A stretch of DNA of 53,176 nt from Candidatus Lambdaproteobacteria bacterium RIFOXYD2_FULL_50_16 (GCA_001783695.1 MFNE01000026.1:74948-128123); one strand, 5' to 3'; numbered from the stretch's first letter, positions 35,350 through 45,911 are shown. Program-made: numbers and translations. Notes: generated by a model not told the origin, from the letters alone.

Positions 35350-36384
35350 ATGAAAATCGGACACCTACTTTTTTTGTGGTTAATTTTTTGCCCGCTCGCT
35401 TTTGGCTTTGAGGCGGAGGTAGGTTCCCATCAGGATCAGTACCGGTATTATTCGAGAGAAAGCTTGTTAACCGGTCGCGAACAAGACTTCCGCCACGAAG
35501 AGTCGGTCCAATGGGGTAAGATGGGTTTTGCTTGGGGAAACCACCGGTTTTCTGCAGAAAAGAAACAGATTACCGAGAAAAGCTTGAACCGGATAGATGG
35601 AGTTTTGGACCAAAGGGTTAGTGAAGAAATCATTCCACGCTGGGATTATCATAAAAAAAATCTTCAACTTTCCTTGTGGCGTGAGATTCTCAGCCCACTT
35701 GAGCAAAACGGGACTTATGGTCTGGCTTGGGCCGAAAACAAACAGTTCCCCTTGGACAACTTAAGGGCTAAGGTGGAAAAAAATCGGGAATACATCGAAT
35801 TTAACCTGGGCTTTGACCGGGATCGAAAACTAATTGAAGGTTCCCAAATTGAGCAGCGGTATTATCTTTGGCAAGAATTTGCTTTGGGGGCCTATAACCA
35901 AAGGCAGCGAGGTTGGCGGATCAACTTACGCCAGCGGCAAGAGGTTTTTCCGGTGGTGTTGGCGCAAAAAAATTGGCTTACTGGGTTCGAATATAAAAAC
36001 GATCAGCCCGCTAAACCCTCCACCCAAGCCTATTGGAAGTCGAGCTTGTTTAAGGTGGAACAGTATATGTTAGGCGAAACTGTGGGGATTGCGGTTCGGC
36101 TGGAAAACGATTTCACCTTTATGTTGGCTGATTCGCAGCAGATAATTGGGCTTCACCTTAAGCTTTCCAGCCTCAAGGAAAGCTTTGATCAGACCGACTA
36201 CCAAACCCCTTACCGGGTCGATGCGGCGGGCGGGGAATTACGAGAGTCTTTGGTTTACCAGGGCCAGACCCACCTTTGGTCTAGCCCGATACTTTTAGGC
36301 TGGAGTTATCGCTATACGGACCTACCGGTTATGGCGACCTATCGTGGTGACCAATTCGAGATCTTTTTAGCTTTCAACTATTAA
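35350..36384 (+). CDS. Putative outer-membrane beta-barrel protein paired with the pentapeptide lipoprotein
   Basis: 344 residues with a clear signal peptide (to about residue 20, cleaved near FGFEA). The rest alternates polar and aromatic residues in short strands with Arg/Tyr/Trp-rich turns (RYYSRESLL, YLWQEFALGAYNQRQ, WSYRYTDLPV) and ends FLAFNY, an aromatic C-terminus of the kind used by outer-membrane barrels. I recognise no family. It follows the pentapeptide/FGE lipoprotein after two bases, so the two are probably one functional unit at the outer membrane. Confidence 0.65.
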   Translation: MKIGHLLFLWLIFCPLAFGFEAEVGSHQDQYRYYSRESLLTGREQDFRHEESVQWGKMGFAWGNHRFSAEKKQITEKSLNRIDGVLDQRVSEEIIPRWDYHKKNLQLSLWREILSPLEQNGTYGLAWAENKQFPLDNLRAKVEKNREYIEFNLGFDRDRKLIEGSQIEQRYYLWQEFALGAYNQRQRGWRINLRQRQEVFPVVLAQKNWLTGFEYKNDQPAKPSTQAYWKSSLFKVEQYMLGETVGIAVRLENDFTFMLADSQQIIGLHLKLSSLKESFDQTDYQTPYRVDAAGGELRESLVYQGQTHLWSSPILLGWSYRYTDLPVMATYRGDQFEIFLAFNY

Positions 36385-36400
36385 TCCCCCTTCGTTTTCA

Positions 36401-36432
36401 AAATGTGAATATTTCACAAAATATTCACATTT
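36401..36432. promoter_or_regulatory. Perfect 14-bp-arm palindrome, likely operator of the NO-type operon
   Basis: AAATGTGAATATTT (36401-36414) and its exact complement (36419-36432) are separated by CACA. It lies 63 bases before the hemerythrin ATG, where an operator is expected. It could bind the operon's own TetR protein or a Crp/NnrR- or Rrf2-type NO regulator; the half-site does not exactly match FNR or NsrR consensus sequences as I recall them. AT-richness argues against a terminator. Confidence 0.68.
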
Positions 36433-36494
36433 GCGTTGCCACGCAGCCTCTAGACCGCTAGTCTATGAGTCAGAAGTCTAACCGAGAGGAACCT

Positions 36495-36923
36495 ATGGCT
36501 GAATCAATTACCAGTTTTATGACCGCCGACCATCAACACTGCGACCATCTATTTGCTAAGGCAGAAGAGGCTATTGAACAGCAAAATCCATCTCTAATGG
36601 AACAGTTTTTAGTAGAAATGGCCCGACACTTCCGTTTAGAGGAAGATCTTCTTTTCGGGGCTTTTGAGGAAGAAACGGGCATGCATGGCAGTGGCCCTAC
36701 CGAGATGATGCGTATTGAGCACAAACAGATGCGAGCTTTAATGACCCAAATCGAAGGGGCCATAAGTGTTAAAGACTTCGAGCAGGTGCGCAGGGCCGGT
36801 GAAACCTTGCTGATATTGATGCAACAGCATAATCTCAAAGAGGAAAATATGTTGTATCAGATGATGGACATGCACTTAAATGTCCCCGATGTAATTAAGC
36901 AACTCAAAGAATTGAACCACTAA
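36495..36923 (+). CDS. Hemerythrin HHE-domain protein of the NO-type operon
   Basis: 142 residues from the ATG at 36495 (AGAGGA about five bases upstream); an earlier in-frame ATG at 36465 lacks one. Helical, with iron-ligand motifs DHQHCDHLF, MARHFRLEEDLLF, EHKQMRALM and HNLKEENMLY: a hemerythrin-type di-iron fold distinct from the two bacteriohemerythrins, closer to the cation-binding proteins found in NO-response clusters. It is the first gene of a four-gene operon with zero or overlapping spacing, behind a long palindrome. It could bind O2 or NO, or assist iron centre repair; this is inference. Confidence 0.88.
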   Translation: MAESITSFMTADHQHCDHLFAKAEEAIEQQNPSLMEQFLVEMARHFRLEEDLLFGAFEEETGMHGSGPTEMMRIEHKQMRALMTQIEGAISVKDFEQVRRAGETLLILMQQHNLKEENMLYQMMDMHLNVPDVIKQLKELNH

Positions 36924-37142
36924 ATGTCGCTGATTACCCTAGAATGCCGCCAAATGGCCCCGCCTGAACCGATGGTAGCGGTTTTAGAGGCGCTAAATAA
37001 TCTGGCCCCTGAGGATCAAGTTTTGATGATTCATCGCCACAACCCGGTTCATCTTCTGCCCATTTTAGCGGCCCGAGGTTTTGCCTATCAAGTCAAAGAA
37101 AAAGGGGAAAATCAGATCGAAGTGTTGATCTGGAGACCCTAA
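36924..37142 (+). CDS. DUF2249-domain protein
   Basis: 72 residues with the DUF2249 pattern: LECRQMAPPEPMVAVLEAL, then DQVLMIHRHNPVHLLPIL and a C-terminal strand (QIEVLIWRP). The fold resembles TusA-like alpha/beta sandwiches. The family is a regular companion of hemerythrins and NnrS-like proteins in denitrification and NO-response loci, but its function is unknown. The ATG follows the hemerythrin stop directly (TAAATG), and the next gene follows its own stop in the same way, so the trio is translated as a unit. Confidence 0.83.
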   Translation: MSLITLECRQMAPPEPMVAVLEALNNLAPEDQVLMIHRHNPVHLLPILAARGFAYQVKEKGENQIEVLIWRP

Positions 37143-38402
37143 ATGTACCAAGGAATCAGTCTCGACCAAGCCCCTCCCCTTTTTGTTCCGCTCCGTTTTT
37201 TTCTTAGCGCCCCCTTGTTTGTGGTTCTTGGTGGAATAGAGTTGTTATGGTTTGGCAGTGACCTTATAGGCGCGGCCTACGCCGAACCGGCAATCGCCTG
37301 GATCCACCTTTGGACCTTGGGGTGGCTGGCGATGGTGATGTTTGGGGCCTACTATCAGATGATCCCGGTGATGATTGGCGGTCAAGTCCCGGCCCCTTAT
37401 CTGAGCGGATGGGTCCATGGACTTTTGGCTTTAGGGGTTTTGCTGTTTCAAGGTTATTTCCTCTTTCCCGAGTTTTCCCCATTCTGGTTGGCGGGGATAA
37501 GTCTTGGGCTAAGTATCGGCCTGTTTATTGGGCAGATCGCTTGGGCCTTGGTGCGAGTAAAGGGTGAAAACCGGCCTACTTTGAGCGCCATGCGACTCTC
37601 CTTAGTTTGTTTGGGTATCACTTGGTTCTTGGGCCTTTGGCTGCTGGCCGGGCACGGGGGGTGGGGGCCAGAAATTCACGGCGTGAACCGTGACCTGCAT
37701 TTGAGTTTTGCTTTGTTTGGTTGGGTCGGATTTTTGATAATTGGGGTCAGCCTGCATTTAGTACCCATGTTTTACATTACCCCACCCTTTGATAAACTAG
37801 TAGCCCAACGAGTTTTGCGGCTATTGAGTATCACCCTAGTTTTGCTAACCTTTATCCAGTTAACTGGTATAGAAGCGTGGCTCTGGGTTCCGGTGGCTTT
37901 TGGGTTTAGTGGGTTTGGATTGTATTTATTTGAATTAACCAAAATTCTAAACCGGCGCCGACGAAAAAAAGTAGATCCAGCCGCTCGGTTATTATACCTA
38001 GCGATTGCTTGGGGTTGGGTGGCGTTGGGGCTGTTTGTGCTGGGGCTTTGGGGAAAGGATTTGGCCCTTAAAGAAGGTGCGGTTTTGATTTTTTTATTGG
38101 GGGTGTCCGTAAATTTTACTCACGGAATGCTTTATAAAATTGTTCCGTTTTTAATCTGGTTTCATCGATACAGCGCCCGCGTTGGAGAACCAGGGGTACC
38201 CTTGATGGGAGACCTACTGACTGACCCTCAAGCCTACCGAGAAGGCTTGATTTTAAATGGCTCCTTGGCGGCATTACTGGTTGGATATAGCTTAGGCGCA
38301 CCGGTTTTATTTGGACTGGCCGCTTTGGGTTTAGTTGGGGGACATTTATATTTGATCCGCCTATTTTATTTAGCCCTAAACCCGACCCCAAAAGCAATAT
38401 GA
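37143..38402 (+). CDS. NnrS/heme-copper-oxidase-I-like polytopic membrane protein
   Basis: 419 residues with about twelve hydrophobic segments. Conserved-looking His residues occur in IHLWTLGWLAMVMFGAYYQM, DLHLSFALFGWVGF, SLHLVPMFYI and NFTHGMLYKIVPF, a spacing that recalls NnrS and the heme-copper oxidase subunit I-like proteins of NO operons. It may bind heme and relieve nitrosative stress at the inner membrane. It lies between DUF2249 (stop directly before ATG) and a TetR gene (ATGA overlap). Family placement is moderate; the membrane topology is clear. Confidence 0.75.
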   Translation: MYQGISLDQAPPLFVPLRFFLSAPLFVVLGGIELLWFGSDLIGAAYAEPAIAWIHLWTLGWLAMVMFGAYYQMIPVMIGGQVPAPYLSGWVHGLLALGVLLFQGYFLFPEFSPFWLAGISLGLSIGLFIGQIAWALVRVKGENRPTLSAMRLSLVCLGITWFLGLWLLAGHGGWGPEIHGVNRDLHLSFALFGWVGFLIIGVSLHLVPMFYITPPFDKLVAQRVLRLLSITLVLLTFIQLTGIEAWLWVPVAFGFSGFGLYLFELTKILNRRRRKKVDPAARLLYLAIAWGWVALGLFVLGLWGKDLALKEGAVLIFLLGVSVNFTHGMLYKIVPFLIWFHRYSARVGEPGVPLMGDLLTDPQAYREGLILNGSLAALLVGYSLGAPVLFGLAALGLVGGHLYLIRLFYLALNPTPKAI

Positions 38403-38992
38403 AACCCCCGAAAAACCAAAAGGTCGCCCAAGCGATTTTGGACGCTGCCCAGGCCCGGTTTTTGACTCAAGGGTTTCAAAAAACTAGCATCGCCGATTTG
38501 GCAGCCGACTGCCAAATGTCTCCCGCGAATTTATACCGTTATTTTGACGGAAAAAAGGAGATTGGGGCCCAAGTAGTTGCGAGATTTGTTAAGCATAGCC
38601 GAGCGTTAGCGGATCAATTTAGAAACCTTCCTGATTTGACCGCGGCTAAACGAATTGAGGGATTTTGCCTAGAAATTCTTCGGTTTAACCACCATGTCTT
38701 TTTATCCCAAACCCATCTTTTTGAGCTGATCCGGTTGATCTCTAACATAAGGCCGCAAATGGCCAAAGAACATGTGGGGATCAAGGTTGAATTTCTCGAA
38801 CATTGTTTAACCTTAGGCCTTAAAAATGGCGAATTTGCTCCTGGCGAGGTTTCAGGGCAAACCCTCTTTAACGGGCTGATTAAGTTCCTAATGCCCCACT
38901 TTATAGCCCCCCCCGCCCCCCCACTACCCGAGTTGGAATCCCAAGCTTTGTCTGTTTTACAGCTCTTGTTTAAGGGGCTGGCCAAAAGGTGA
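38399..38992 (+). CDS. TetR/AcrR-family transcriptional regulator
   Basis: 197 residues. The N-terminal HTH has the family pattern AILDAAQARFLTQGFQKTSI, then MSPANLYRYFDGKKEI; the C-terminal ligand domain is helical and unassigned. The ATG overlaps the stop of the NnrS-like gene (ATGA), making it the last gene of the operon. The likely operator is the long palindrome at 36401-36432, which would make it autoregulatory, but this is not shown by sequence. A Pro-rich turn lies at about residues 170-180. Confidence 0.9.
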   Translation: MKPPKNQKVAQAILDAAQARFLTQGFQKTSIADLAADCQMSPANLYRYFDGKKEIGAQVVARFVKHSRALADQFRNLPDLTAAKRIEGFCLEILRFNHHVFLSQTHLFELIRLISNIRPQMAKEHVGIKVEFLEHCLTLGLKNGEFAPGEVSGQTLFNGLIKFLMPHFIAPPAPPLPELESQALSVLQLLFKGLAKR

Positions 38993-39277
38993 GCTAAGTT
39001 GTATTCACCTATCAAATATATATTGTTTATTCCACTTTGACCCAATATACTGACCCAGTGGCAGTTCCCAAACCGGCCCAATCCAATTGTAATGAAATCT
39101 TTGGCCTTTATTTCGAGGCGGCCCTATTGGTCGCGGGTTCACGCCACGGAGCCATGATGGAAGCCCCATACGGGGCCCTTGGTCTGGCTTTTTAGAGTTG
39201 CAACAAAACCCTTATGAGTTAACCTGGCTATACACAAAACGGTTGAAAACCGGTCAAATCGAAGATTAGGAATAAAT

Positions 39278-41575
39278 ATGACCCTCAAAGCGAAGTTGAT
39301 TCTAATGGTAGCAGTACCCCTTTTGGGGGTTGCTGGCTTTTCCATCAACGAGATCTTAAGCCAAAACAAACTCTCTGGTGAGATTGACCGAGTGCGGGTT
39401 TTGGCGCGGCTGTCTCAAAGGAGCAGTTCCTTGATCCATGAGATGCAAAAGGAACGGGGGTTAAGTTCGGGGTTTCTAGGCTCTAAGGGGACAAAGTTTG
39501 TTGAAGATTTGCCCCGCCAACAGGAAGTGACCAATCTTCAACTCCAGCAGTTCCGCAGTTTTTGGCAAGAATTTGATCAAAAACAAGGCAGCCTGGAGAT
39601 TAGTAAATTAATCGGTGAGGCCAACGAGCGGTTAAGCGAGATTGAAAACCTCCGCGAAGGGGTGAAAAGCCAATCTAAACCGGTGGGTGAGGTGCTGGAA
39701 TATTACTCTGGCACTATTGGCAAGCTTCTAAACGCGGTCGAAGCGACGGTTATGATAACGCCAGATCCAGACATGGCCCGGCTATCTACCAGTTACGCCG
39801 CTTTTTTGCAGGCTAAGGAACGAGCCGGAATTATACGGGCAGTGCTTTCAAACGTCTTTGCTAAAGGGGAGTTTACAGGGCAACTGTTTAACCGGTTTTC
39901 TGAATTAGTGACCCAGCATAAAACCTATTTGCAGGTTTTCACCTCCCTTTCAGATCAAGAAAATAGAGAGTACTTGATCGAAAAGATGAGTGACCCTTCG
40001 GTGACCGAAGTAGAGCGGATGATCCAATTGGCTTTTAAGGAAGAAGCCAAAGGTAAGTTGTTTAACCGGCTGGCATTTGAGTTTGGTTATTCCAACTTTA
40101 TTCACAACTATAAAAATTACGTTTTACGCGGACAACGCAAATATAAGGAACAGCTAGAGTTAAATCTAGCATCGCTTCGCAAGATTGGCGCAGAATTAGA
40201 GGCCAACCCAGATCTGGACCAAGGAGACTTGCGTAACCTAAGGGTGGTGTTGTCCACTTTGGAGGCTTATGGAGCCCAAATCCCTTTTGTCAGTAGCCAG
40301 TGGAGCAAGCAGACTCCAGTAACTAAAATTGACGCATCTATTGAAATAGACGACGCCCCAGCTAGAAAAGCGTTGGAGGCGTTGGTAATCCGCCGATTTG
40401 AGGTCGATCCGACCCATTGGTTCAATGAAATTACAAAAAAGATCAACTTACTAAAGGAAGTTGAAGATCACCTGATGGCCGGAATCATTAAAAAAGCCGA
40501 CCAGATGCAATCAGGGATCTTGCTTGTATATTTATTGGCAGGCTTGGTGTTGGTCGCCACCTTGTTTGTTGGGGTGAGCCAGGGCCGCAATATTGTTGCG
40601 CTTTTAGAAAAATTGATCACCGATTTGCGGCATTCGGCTAATGAAGTAGCTTCGGCCGCTGATGAAATCGCCCGCAGTTCAAATGCCCTTTCTTCGGGAG
40701 CGACCCAACAGGCGGCTAGCTTAGAAGAATCCTCCGCCTCGATGGAGGAAATGGCGAGGCAGGCCGAGGGCAACGCTTTGGCGGCCGAACAGACCTCAGA
40801 AAGCATGACTCGTTTAGCTCAAGTGGTCAAAAAATCGCTCGAATCCTCGCAAAATGCGTCTTTATTAGCAGGGAAAGCGAATAATTCCGCGAAAAAAGGG
40901 ATGGAGGCGATGGAAAATATTTTAGGAGCCATGGATCAGGTCAAAAAGGGAAGTGACGAGATCACTGAAATTGTAGCGGTAATCTCTGAAATTACTCACC
41001 AGACCAAGATGTTAGCGACAAACGCCGCAATTGAAGCGGCTAGGGCTGGCGAACATGGTAAGGGATTCGCAGTGGTTGCCGATGAAGTCGCCAAGCTGGC
41101 AGAAAATTCCAAGGCTTCAGCTAAGTTGATTACCAATCTGATCAAAAGCAACGCAAAAAATACTGAAACCGGGGACGAACTGGCGCATAAAGGGGAAGAA
41201 GTGCTACGAGAAATCTTGCAGCATTCAGGGCAAGTGACAGAGATAATGAATGAATTGAGTATAAAAACCAGTCAACAGGTCGATGGAATCTTGTTGATGA
41301 ACGAACAGGTGGAAACCATTTGCTCTGCCTCAAAAGAGCAATCCTTGGGGGTTTCGCAGATCAACCGGGCCCTAGAAGAGATGGACAAGGTCACCCAGTC
41401 TAATGCGGCTACTTCACAAGAGGCCGCGGCCGCCGCTGAGGAACTCAATGCCCAAGCGCAGATGTTAAAAGACTTGGTGGCCGAGGTTTCCACACAAGTG
41501 GGCGGAAAAGCCGCGCAGCTATCCTCGCACGAATTGCAGGTTGTGCCACGTGAACATCGAAGACTTAGGGAATAA
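39278..41575 (+). CDS. Methyl-accepting chemotaxis protein with NIT-type sensor
   Basis: 765 residues. TM1 at about 8-25; a large helical periplasmic domain (about 40-390) with [20 protein letters not shown], the motif of NIT (nitrate/nitrite-sensing) domains; TM2 at about 410-430; a HAMP-like linker; and a signalling hairpin (about 450-730) with the tip [19 protein letters not shown]. The Ala/Glu-rich methylation segment and C-terminus resemble the dCACHE receptor's. AGGA lies seven bases before the ATG. It follows the NO-type operon by 285 bases, in which I see only short hairpins (such as 39163-39176). Nitrate or nitrite is the likely ligand. Confidence 0.9.
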   Translation: MTLKAKLILMVAVPLLGVAGFSINEILSQNKLSGEIDRVRVLARLSQRSSSLIHEMQKERGLSSGFLGSKGTKFVEDLPRQQEVTNLQLQQFRSFWQEFDQKQGSLEISKLIGEANERLSEIENLREGVKSQSKPVGEVLEYYSGTIGKLLNAVEATVMITPDPDMARLSTSYAAFLQAKERAGIIRAVLSNVFAKGEFTGQLFNRFSELVTQHKTYLQVFTSLSDQENREYLIEKMSDPSVTEVERMIQLAFKEEAKGKLFNRLAFEFGYSNFIHNYKNYVLRGQRKYKEQLELNLASLRKIGAELEANPDLDQGDLRNLRVVLSTLEAYGAQIPFVSSQWSKQTPVTKIDASIEIDDAPARKALEALVIRRFEVDPTHWFNEITKKINLLKEVEDHLMAGIIKKADQMQSGILLVYLLAGLVLVATLFVGVSQGRNIVALLEKLITDLRHSANEVASAADEIARSSNALSSGATQQAASLEESSASMEEMARQAEGNALAAEQTSESMTRLAQVVKKSLESSQNASLLAGKANNSAKKGMEAMENILGAMDQVKKGSDEITEIVAVISEITHQTKMLATNAAIEAARAGEHGKGFAVVADEVAKLAENSKASAKLITNLIKSNAKNTETGDELAHKGEEVLREILQHSGQVTEIMNELSIKTSQQVDGILLMNEQVETICSASKEQSLGVSQINRALEEMDKVTQSNAATSQEAAAAAEELNAQAQMLKDLVAEVSTQVGGKAAQLSSHELQVVPREHRRLRE

Positions 41576-43496
41576 GCTTGAGTTTATCAAATAATAAGGC
41601 AATCGCCCCTTGGACATCTGGGCTCCGCCAGAGGTTATCCGGCAAAAAATGGAATGCTGCAAGCATAAAACTAGCCGCCGTTTTCTGGGCCTGTAGGTGG
41701 TTTAAATCGATTGCCTTAAACTCCAACATATCTAAGGTTGCCTCGTAGCCACTGTCTTCCTGATCCTCGTTCCCTTCGTCCAATTCTAGTTTGCGACTGC
41801 GCACATGGAGAACAGGGCTAAAGTTTCCGGTTAACATAGTAAAGTAATAGGGCTGGATTTGTAGTGCTAAGAGTTCATCCAATTTATTTTCATCTTTGGC
41901 TTTAATCGTTCCGTCGGGTTCCAGATAGGTGATACCAAAACAGAGCAAAATAGGTTCGTTTTCCGCGTCCCGGGCAAGATAGGTGGCGTGAGATTCATTA
42001 ATTTCTTTAGTGAATTGAGGAGGCTTATAACGGCAATGATCCAAAAATACCCCTTTCTTGGACATATGTTTTAGCAGCAATTCCATTCCATCTTTGAACC
42101 GGTCCAACTCCGCCATTCCTCCAATCAAACGGCTATTGGCAGCGGTGGCGCGCAGGCCTCCCCCCTGTTTGTACCCTCTAAAGCCGACTACCGAGGTTTT
42201 GACTGGTTTCATCTTGCGAAGAAGCCTGGAAAAGTTGTCGTCCTTGTCTAGGATCAAAGGAGCTTCAATTCCTTCTATTCCGGGGGCCTCATTAAAACAG
42301 TCCTCTAAATCTTTTATGGCGGCTTCGTTGCCACTGATTTCCGAAACTAGCTTGCCAATAAAGCCTTCGACCTCATGAATCACCAAAAGCCCTTGGAATT
42401 TCAAATCCATTAGACCAGAAAAAACCTGTCCCAAGAGACTTTTGTCTTCGACCCCTTTTTCATATTTAGCTTTGGCATTAGCAAAGAGTTGGGCTAGATC
42501 GGGATAGGGTTCTTTAAGGAGTTTAGAAAACAGGTCCTTTAAGTCCTTAATCAAAGCATCCAAGGTGGTGGGGGCCAAGGTTTCTAAAAATTTAGCCAGT
42601 TCCAGCTTAGTTGAGGGTAAACCATAACTGACAACGTCGGTCATTTTTTTTATCAAGGAGGTAGGGGGGATCAACTGGCGGTTGGTCCACAAAAAAGCTG
42701 CGCAGATTTTTGCCAGATCGGCCCCGTCCACCCCCATAAACCGACCAGGCTCCAACAGCCTTACATAAAAGTCGCGTAAATAATCAAAGCGTTTTTTTGC
42801 GTAGATAGGCAGTGATTTATGCCCTTGCAAGTTGCCTATCGTCTTGGCCAAGACCACTCCAAGATCGGGAGAGGGTTTTAAGGTCAAGGCAAGGTCGGTC
42901 AAAGCGCGGTTTTTAAGGAATTGGCGCAGTAAATCAAGGCTTAGATCCGGGTCAATTTTTAGCCGGTTGGCTTCTTCAGAAAGCTGTTTTGGGTCAATTA
43001 ATTCGAGCAAAGACTCGGCCATTTCAAACCGAAAGGTAACCATCCCGTGAATTTGGCTGTCTTTCGTGCGCTCGTTAAATAAATCGGTCCGCTCGATAAC
43101 CTTGGAGGTAACCCGATCCGTTCCCTCAAAACTCAAAAGAATACTCATGGCCAAACGTCTTGCTTCGTCTGGATCCGAAAGGTTAGACATTAACTCGGTA
43201 ATGGCCTCCTGACTGGATAGAAAAGCCAAGGTTTCCAGAGTAAAGAGTCGTTTAGCTTGATTAAACCCATTTAGCTTGGACAAGGTTTCGCCAAAAGACT
43301 GAACTGCTTGGTCCATAATGGCTTCATCGCCTTCTAGTGCATTACCCACCGCCTCTTTGATCCAATTAGGGTCCATTTTCGGAAAAGATTCGATTAGCTG
43401 AACCAAGGTTACATCTCGCCCAGGGGCTTCGATTCGTCGCCGGCGCTGGAGCCGTAAAAACTGCTCTGCTTGGCTAGCAAGACTAGTTGAGCTCAT
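41565..43496 (-). CDS. Unrecognised 643-residue cytoplasmic protein
   Basis: From the ATG at 43496 the protein has 643 residues, no signal peptide or membrane segment, and mostly helical character. The N-terminal third looks like helical repeats ([20 protein letters not shown] and similar), the centre has ARM/HEAT-like character, and the C-terminal third is mixed alpha/beta with two conserved-looking stretches ([25 protein letters not shown]). I recognise no family or catalytic motif. The start overlaps the end of the upstream sensor kinase by 14 bases, so the two are coupled and probably partners. Its 3' end overlaps the NIT chemoreceptor's end by 11 bases. A start at 43571 is possible. Confidence 0.7.
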   Translation of the reverse strand: MSSTSLASQAEQFLRLQRRRRIEAPGRDVTLVQLIESFPKMDPNWIKEAVGNALEGDEAIMDQAVQSFGETLSKLNGFNQAKRLFTLETLAFLSSQEAITELMSNLSDPDEARRLAMSILLSFEGTDRVTSKVIERTDLFNERTKDSQIHGMVTFRFEMAESLLELIDPKQLSEEANRLKIDPDLSLDLLRQFLKNRALTDLALTLKPSPDLGVVLAKTIGNLQGHKSLPIYAKKRFDYLRDFYVRLLEPGRFMGVDGADLAKICAAFLWTNRQLIPPTSLIKKMTDVVSYGLPSTKLELAKFLETLAPTTLDALIKDLKDLFSKLLKEPYPDLAQLFANAKAKYEKGVEDKSLLGQVFSGLMDLKFQGLLVIHEVEGFIGKLVSEISGNEAAIKDLEDCFNEAPGIEGIEAPLILDKDDNFSRLLRKMKPVKTSVVGFRGYKQGGGLRATAANSRLIGGMAELDRFKDGMELLLKHMSKKGVFLDHCRYKPPQFTKEINESHATYLARDAENEPILLCFGITYLEPDGTIKAKDENKLDELLALQIQPYYFTMLTGNFSPVLHVRSRKLELDEGNEDQEDSGYEATLDMLEFKAIDLNHLQAQKTAASFMLAAFHFLPDNLWRSPDVQGAIALLFDKLKLIP

Positions 43497-45810
43497 GGTC
43501 CTTAATGTCCTTTTTGGAGGGTTCTGGTAGGCTAAGGCTAAATTTGGCACCTTTATTGGGTTCAGACTCAACGCTGATATTTCCTTTTAATAGTTTCATG
43601 ATATCAGAGCAATATGGCAGCCCTAACCCAGTTCCCTTTTCACCAAGGGTTCCTAAGGTGGTTGTAGAATATTGCTCTTCAAACAAATATTCGATTATAG
43701 CAGGTTCGATCCCCAGGCCATTGTCCTCAACAACTAGAGTCGAATTTTTTCCTTTTGGGACATAGAGGGTCACTTGGTCGCCACTACTGCAAAATTTGAT
43801 ACTATTCGAAAGCAGGTTAGCTACCACTTCCCCAAACAAGAATCCATCGGTCACCACGATGGCATCGGTAGGAATTAGGTTTTGTAAAATAATCCCCTTT
43901 TGATCGGCAGCATCTTGATATTGATGGATATGAGGCTCGATTAAGTCAAAAAGGTGGTATTCTTGATTGTCAATGCGAATACGCCCGGTTTGGATTTTAT
44001 TGATATTGATCAACTTATCGACCATATCAAGCAATCTTTGCCCAGATTCGATACTAGACTCCATTAATTGCCGGTGTTTAGGGTCTAGGTTGGGCTCTTT
44101 TTTTACGATTCGGCGTAGAATCCCTAAGATCGAAAAAAACGGGGATTTAAGATCATGGGCTACCAAGCTTAAAAACGCAGTTTTTACTTTAGTGGCTTCT
44201 TCTGCCGCTTTTTTGGCTTGTTCTAACCCTTCGGTCAAGATTTGACGCTCTGCAATCTCGGCCAACATGCGGGCGTTTGCCTCTTCGAGTTCGAGGGTTC
44301 GAACCACCACCTTTCGCTCCAACTCGTCTTGATGGCTAAAAATCTGTTTTTGAGCCAATTGGAATTGATGAACCGTTTTGATCCGCAGAGCCAGGGAGGT
44401 TAATAGTTCGTTTTCTTGGGGCAAAAACGGCTCTCCCGGCGGTTCAAAAATATAACCAACTTCTAAAAAACCCGTAGATTGACCTTCGATTACAATCTCT
44501 TCTCGCTGACTAACGACCGGTTGACGGTAGTTTTTGGAGTGCCAAGAATATCCGTCGATGGTAATACAAGCGACGCAGGATTCTCGGTAGGTCCAGGCCC
44601 GGGGGATCAGTTCGATTAACTGACCCACCATTTCTTTGAATTCTAACCTGTCCGACTCAGTTAAACGACTGATATCGTATAAAAAATGTAGCTCTTCATT
44701 GCGCTTTAGAAGCAATTCATTTTGCGCCCTTTTTTGGGATTCAGAAAAAGCCAGTCGTTGTTGGTGCCAAGCTAGGTAGATCGAAAAAAAGGTTAGCAAA
44801 AAAATGAGTGAAGCGTAACCCAAGTAAATGGAGGTCATGCGCTGGTAGTGATCTTCGCGAATGGAATCCTTGGAAACAAAAGTAACAATCGTCCATTTTG
44901 GCGGATTTTGACTGGAGGGCCGAATAGGCAAATGGGAAATATCCAGCGCCCCTAAATTAATTTGATCAAATACAACCAAACCTCGGAGATCAAAAAAATT
45001 GCCGTTTTCATTTTTACTTACTATTGGCCAAAAATCTGGGAATTGGTTTTCAAAACGGAATTTTTCTCTCCCAGGCACCGCAAAGCCCCATTCTTGCTCG
45101 GGATTAGGGTGGGAAAGAAAGAAACCCGCTTGGTTGAGTACCATTAATTCTCCGTCACCTAAATAGGCGTTGTGCCTAATATCGGCCAATATCTTGTAGC
45201 TCAAATAGTTCACTACCAATACTCCCAGTTTTTTTCCTTGGTTATAAATGGGCATGGATATTCGCAAGGTTGGCTTGAGCGGGTATTCTAAGTCCCCATT
45301 TTCAATATTAAGATCTAAATCGCTGAATATATAGTGGTTTCTGGTTAAAGGCATTGCCTCTTTATAATAGGATCTTTCCTGTTTGTTTTGCAGCAATTCC
45401 TTGGGAACCACAACCGGTTGACCTGGTTGGTGCTGGTGGATTCTAAATATTTCATGACCGTCTAGGTCGAGTAACCGGCATTGGTCAATGGATTGGTTGG
45501 CCCTAATAAAGTTCAGAATATCTTGAATGTCATGTTCTTGAAGATTATCCTTTTGGGAAAGCTGCTGAAAAAGATGAATGTCTTGGCTTAAAAAATAAAA
45601 CGCGACCAGCAGATTGGAAAGATTGTTTTCGATGGATTGAATTTGCAATTGGTGATGTTGCCCGATCTGCTTAACCAGTGTTTCCTTGGACTCGTTCCAA
45701 TGATTTTGGTCAAAAACATATAACAGAGAGCTAGCTGCAAGAAAAAAAGGCAGGAACAAGGTTAAAAAAACCTTTAAAATCTGTCTTTTGCTGATTCTTT
45801 GAACGAGCAT
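43483..45810 (-). CDS. Membrane sensor histidine kinase with CACHE-type and GAF-like domains
   Basis: 775 residues. TM1 (about 13-30), a periplasmic CACHE-type domain (about 40-325, with RLLDLDGHEIFRIH and LGVLVVNYLSYKI), and TM2 (about 335-355) precede a GAF-like cytoplasmic domain (about 385-500), a coiled coil, HisKA (phospho-His in VAHDLKSPF) and HATPase (NLLSNSIKF, DNGLGI, GTGLGL). No receiver is attached. It overlaps the following unknown gene by 14 bases, and no response regulator is adjacent, so the unknown protein may be a dedicated partner. An ATG at 45810 is used; no strong ribosome-binding site is visible. Confidence 0.92.
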   Translation of the reverse strand: MLVQRISKRQILKVFLTLFLPFFLAASSLLYVFDQNHWNESKETLVKQIGQHHQLQIQSIENNLSNLLVAFYFLSQDIHLFQQLSQKDNLQEHDIQDILNFIRANQSIDQCRLLDLDGHEIFRIHQHQPGQPVVVPKELLQNKQERSYYKEAMPLTRNHYIFSDLDLNIENGDLEYPLKPTLRISMPIYNQGKKLGVLVVNYLSYKILADIRHNAYLGDGELMVLNQAGFFLSHPNPEQEWGFAVPGREKFRFENQFPDFWPIVSKNENGNFFDLRGLVVFDQINLGALDISHLPIRPSSQNPPKWTIVTFVSKDSIREDHYQRMTSIYLGYASLIFLLTFFSIYLAWHQQRLAFSESQKRAQNELLLKRNEELHFLYDISRLTESDRLEFKEMVGQLIELIPRAWTYRESCVACITIDGYSWHSKNYRQPVVSQREEIVIEGQSTGFLEVGYIFEPPGEPFLPQENELLTSLALRIKTVHQFQLAQKQIFSHQDELERKVVVRTLELEEANARMLAEIAERQILTEGLEQAKKAAEEATKVKTAFLSLVAHDLKSPFFSILGILRRIVKKEPNLDPKHRQLMESSIESGQRLLDMVDKLININKIQTGRIRIDNQEYHLFDLIEPHIHQYQDAADQKGIILQNLIPTDAIVVTDGFLFGEVVANLLSNSIKFCSSGDQVTLYVPKGKNSTLVVEDNGLGIEPAIIEYLFEEQYSTTTLGTLGEKGTGLGLPYCSDIMKLLKGNISVESEPNKGAKFSLSLPEPSKKDIKDHELN

Positions 45811-45911
45811 GTTTTGTGGTCAAAGGGACTGATGCACAAAAATAAAGCGGATGGCCCTATTGTGTGATAAACCGGACAATTCTGCAATTAACTTAATATG
45901 GGGGAGAGAAA

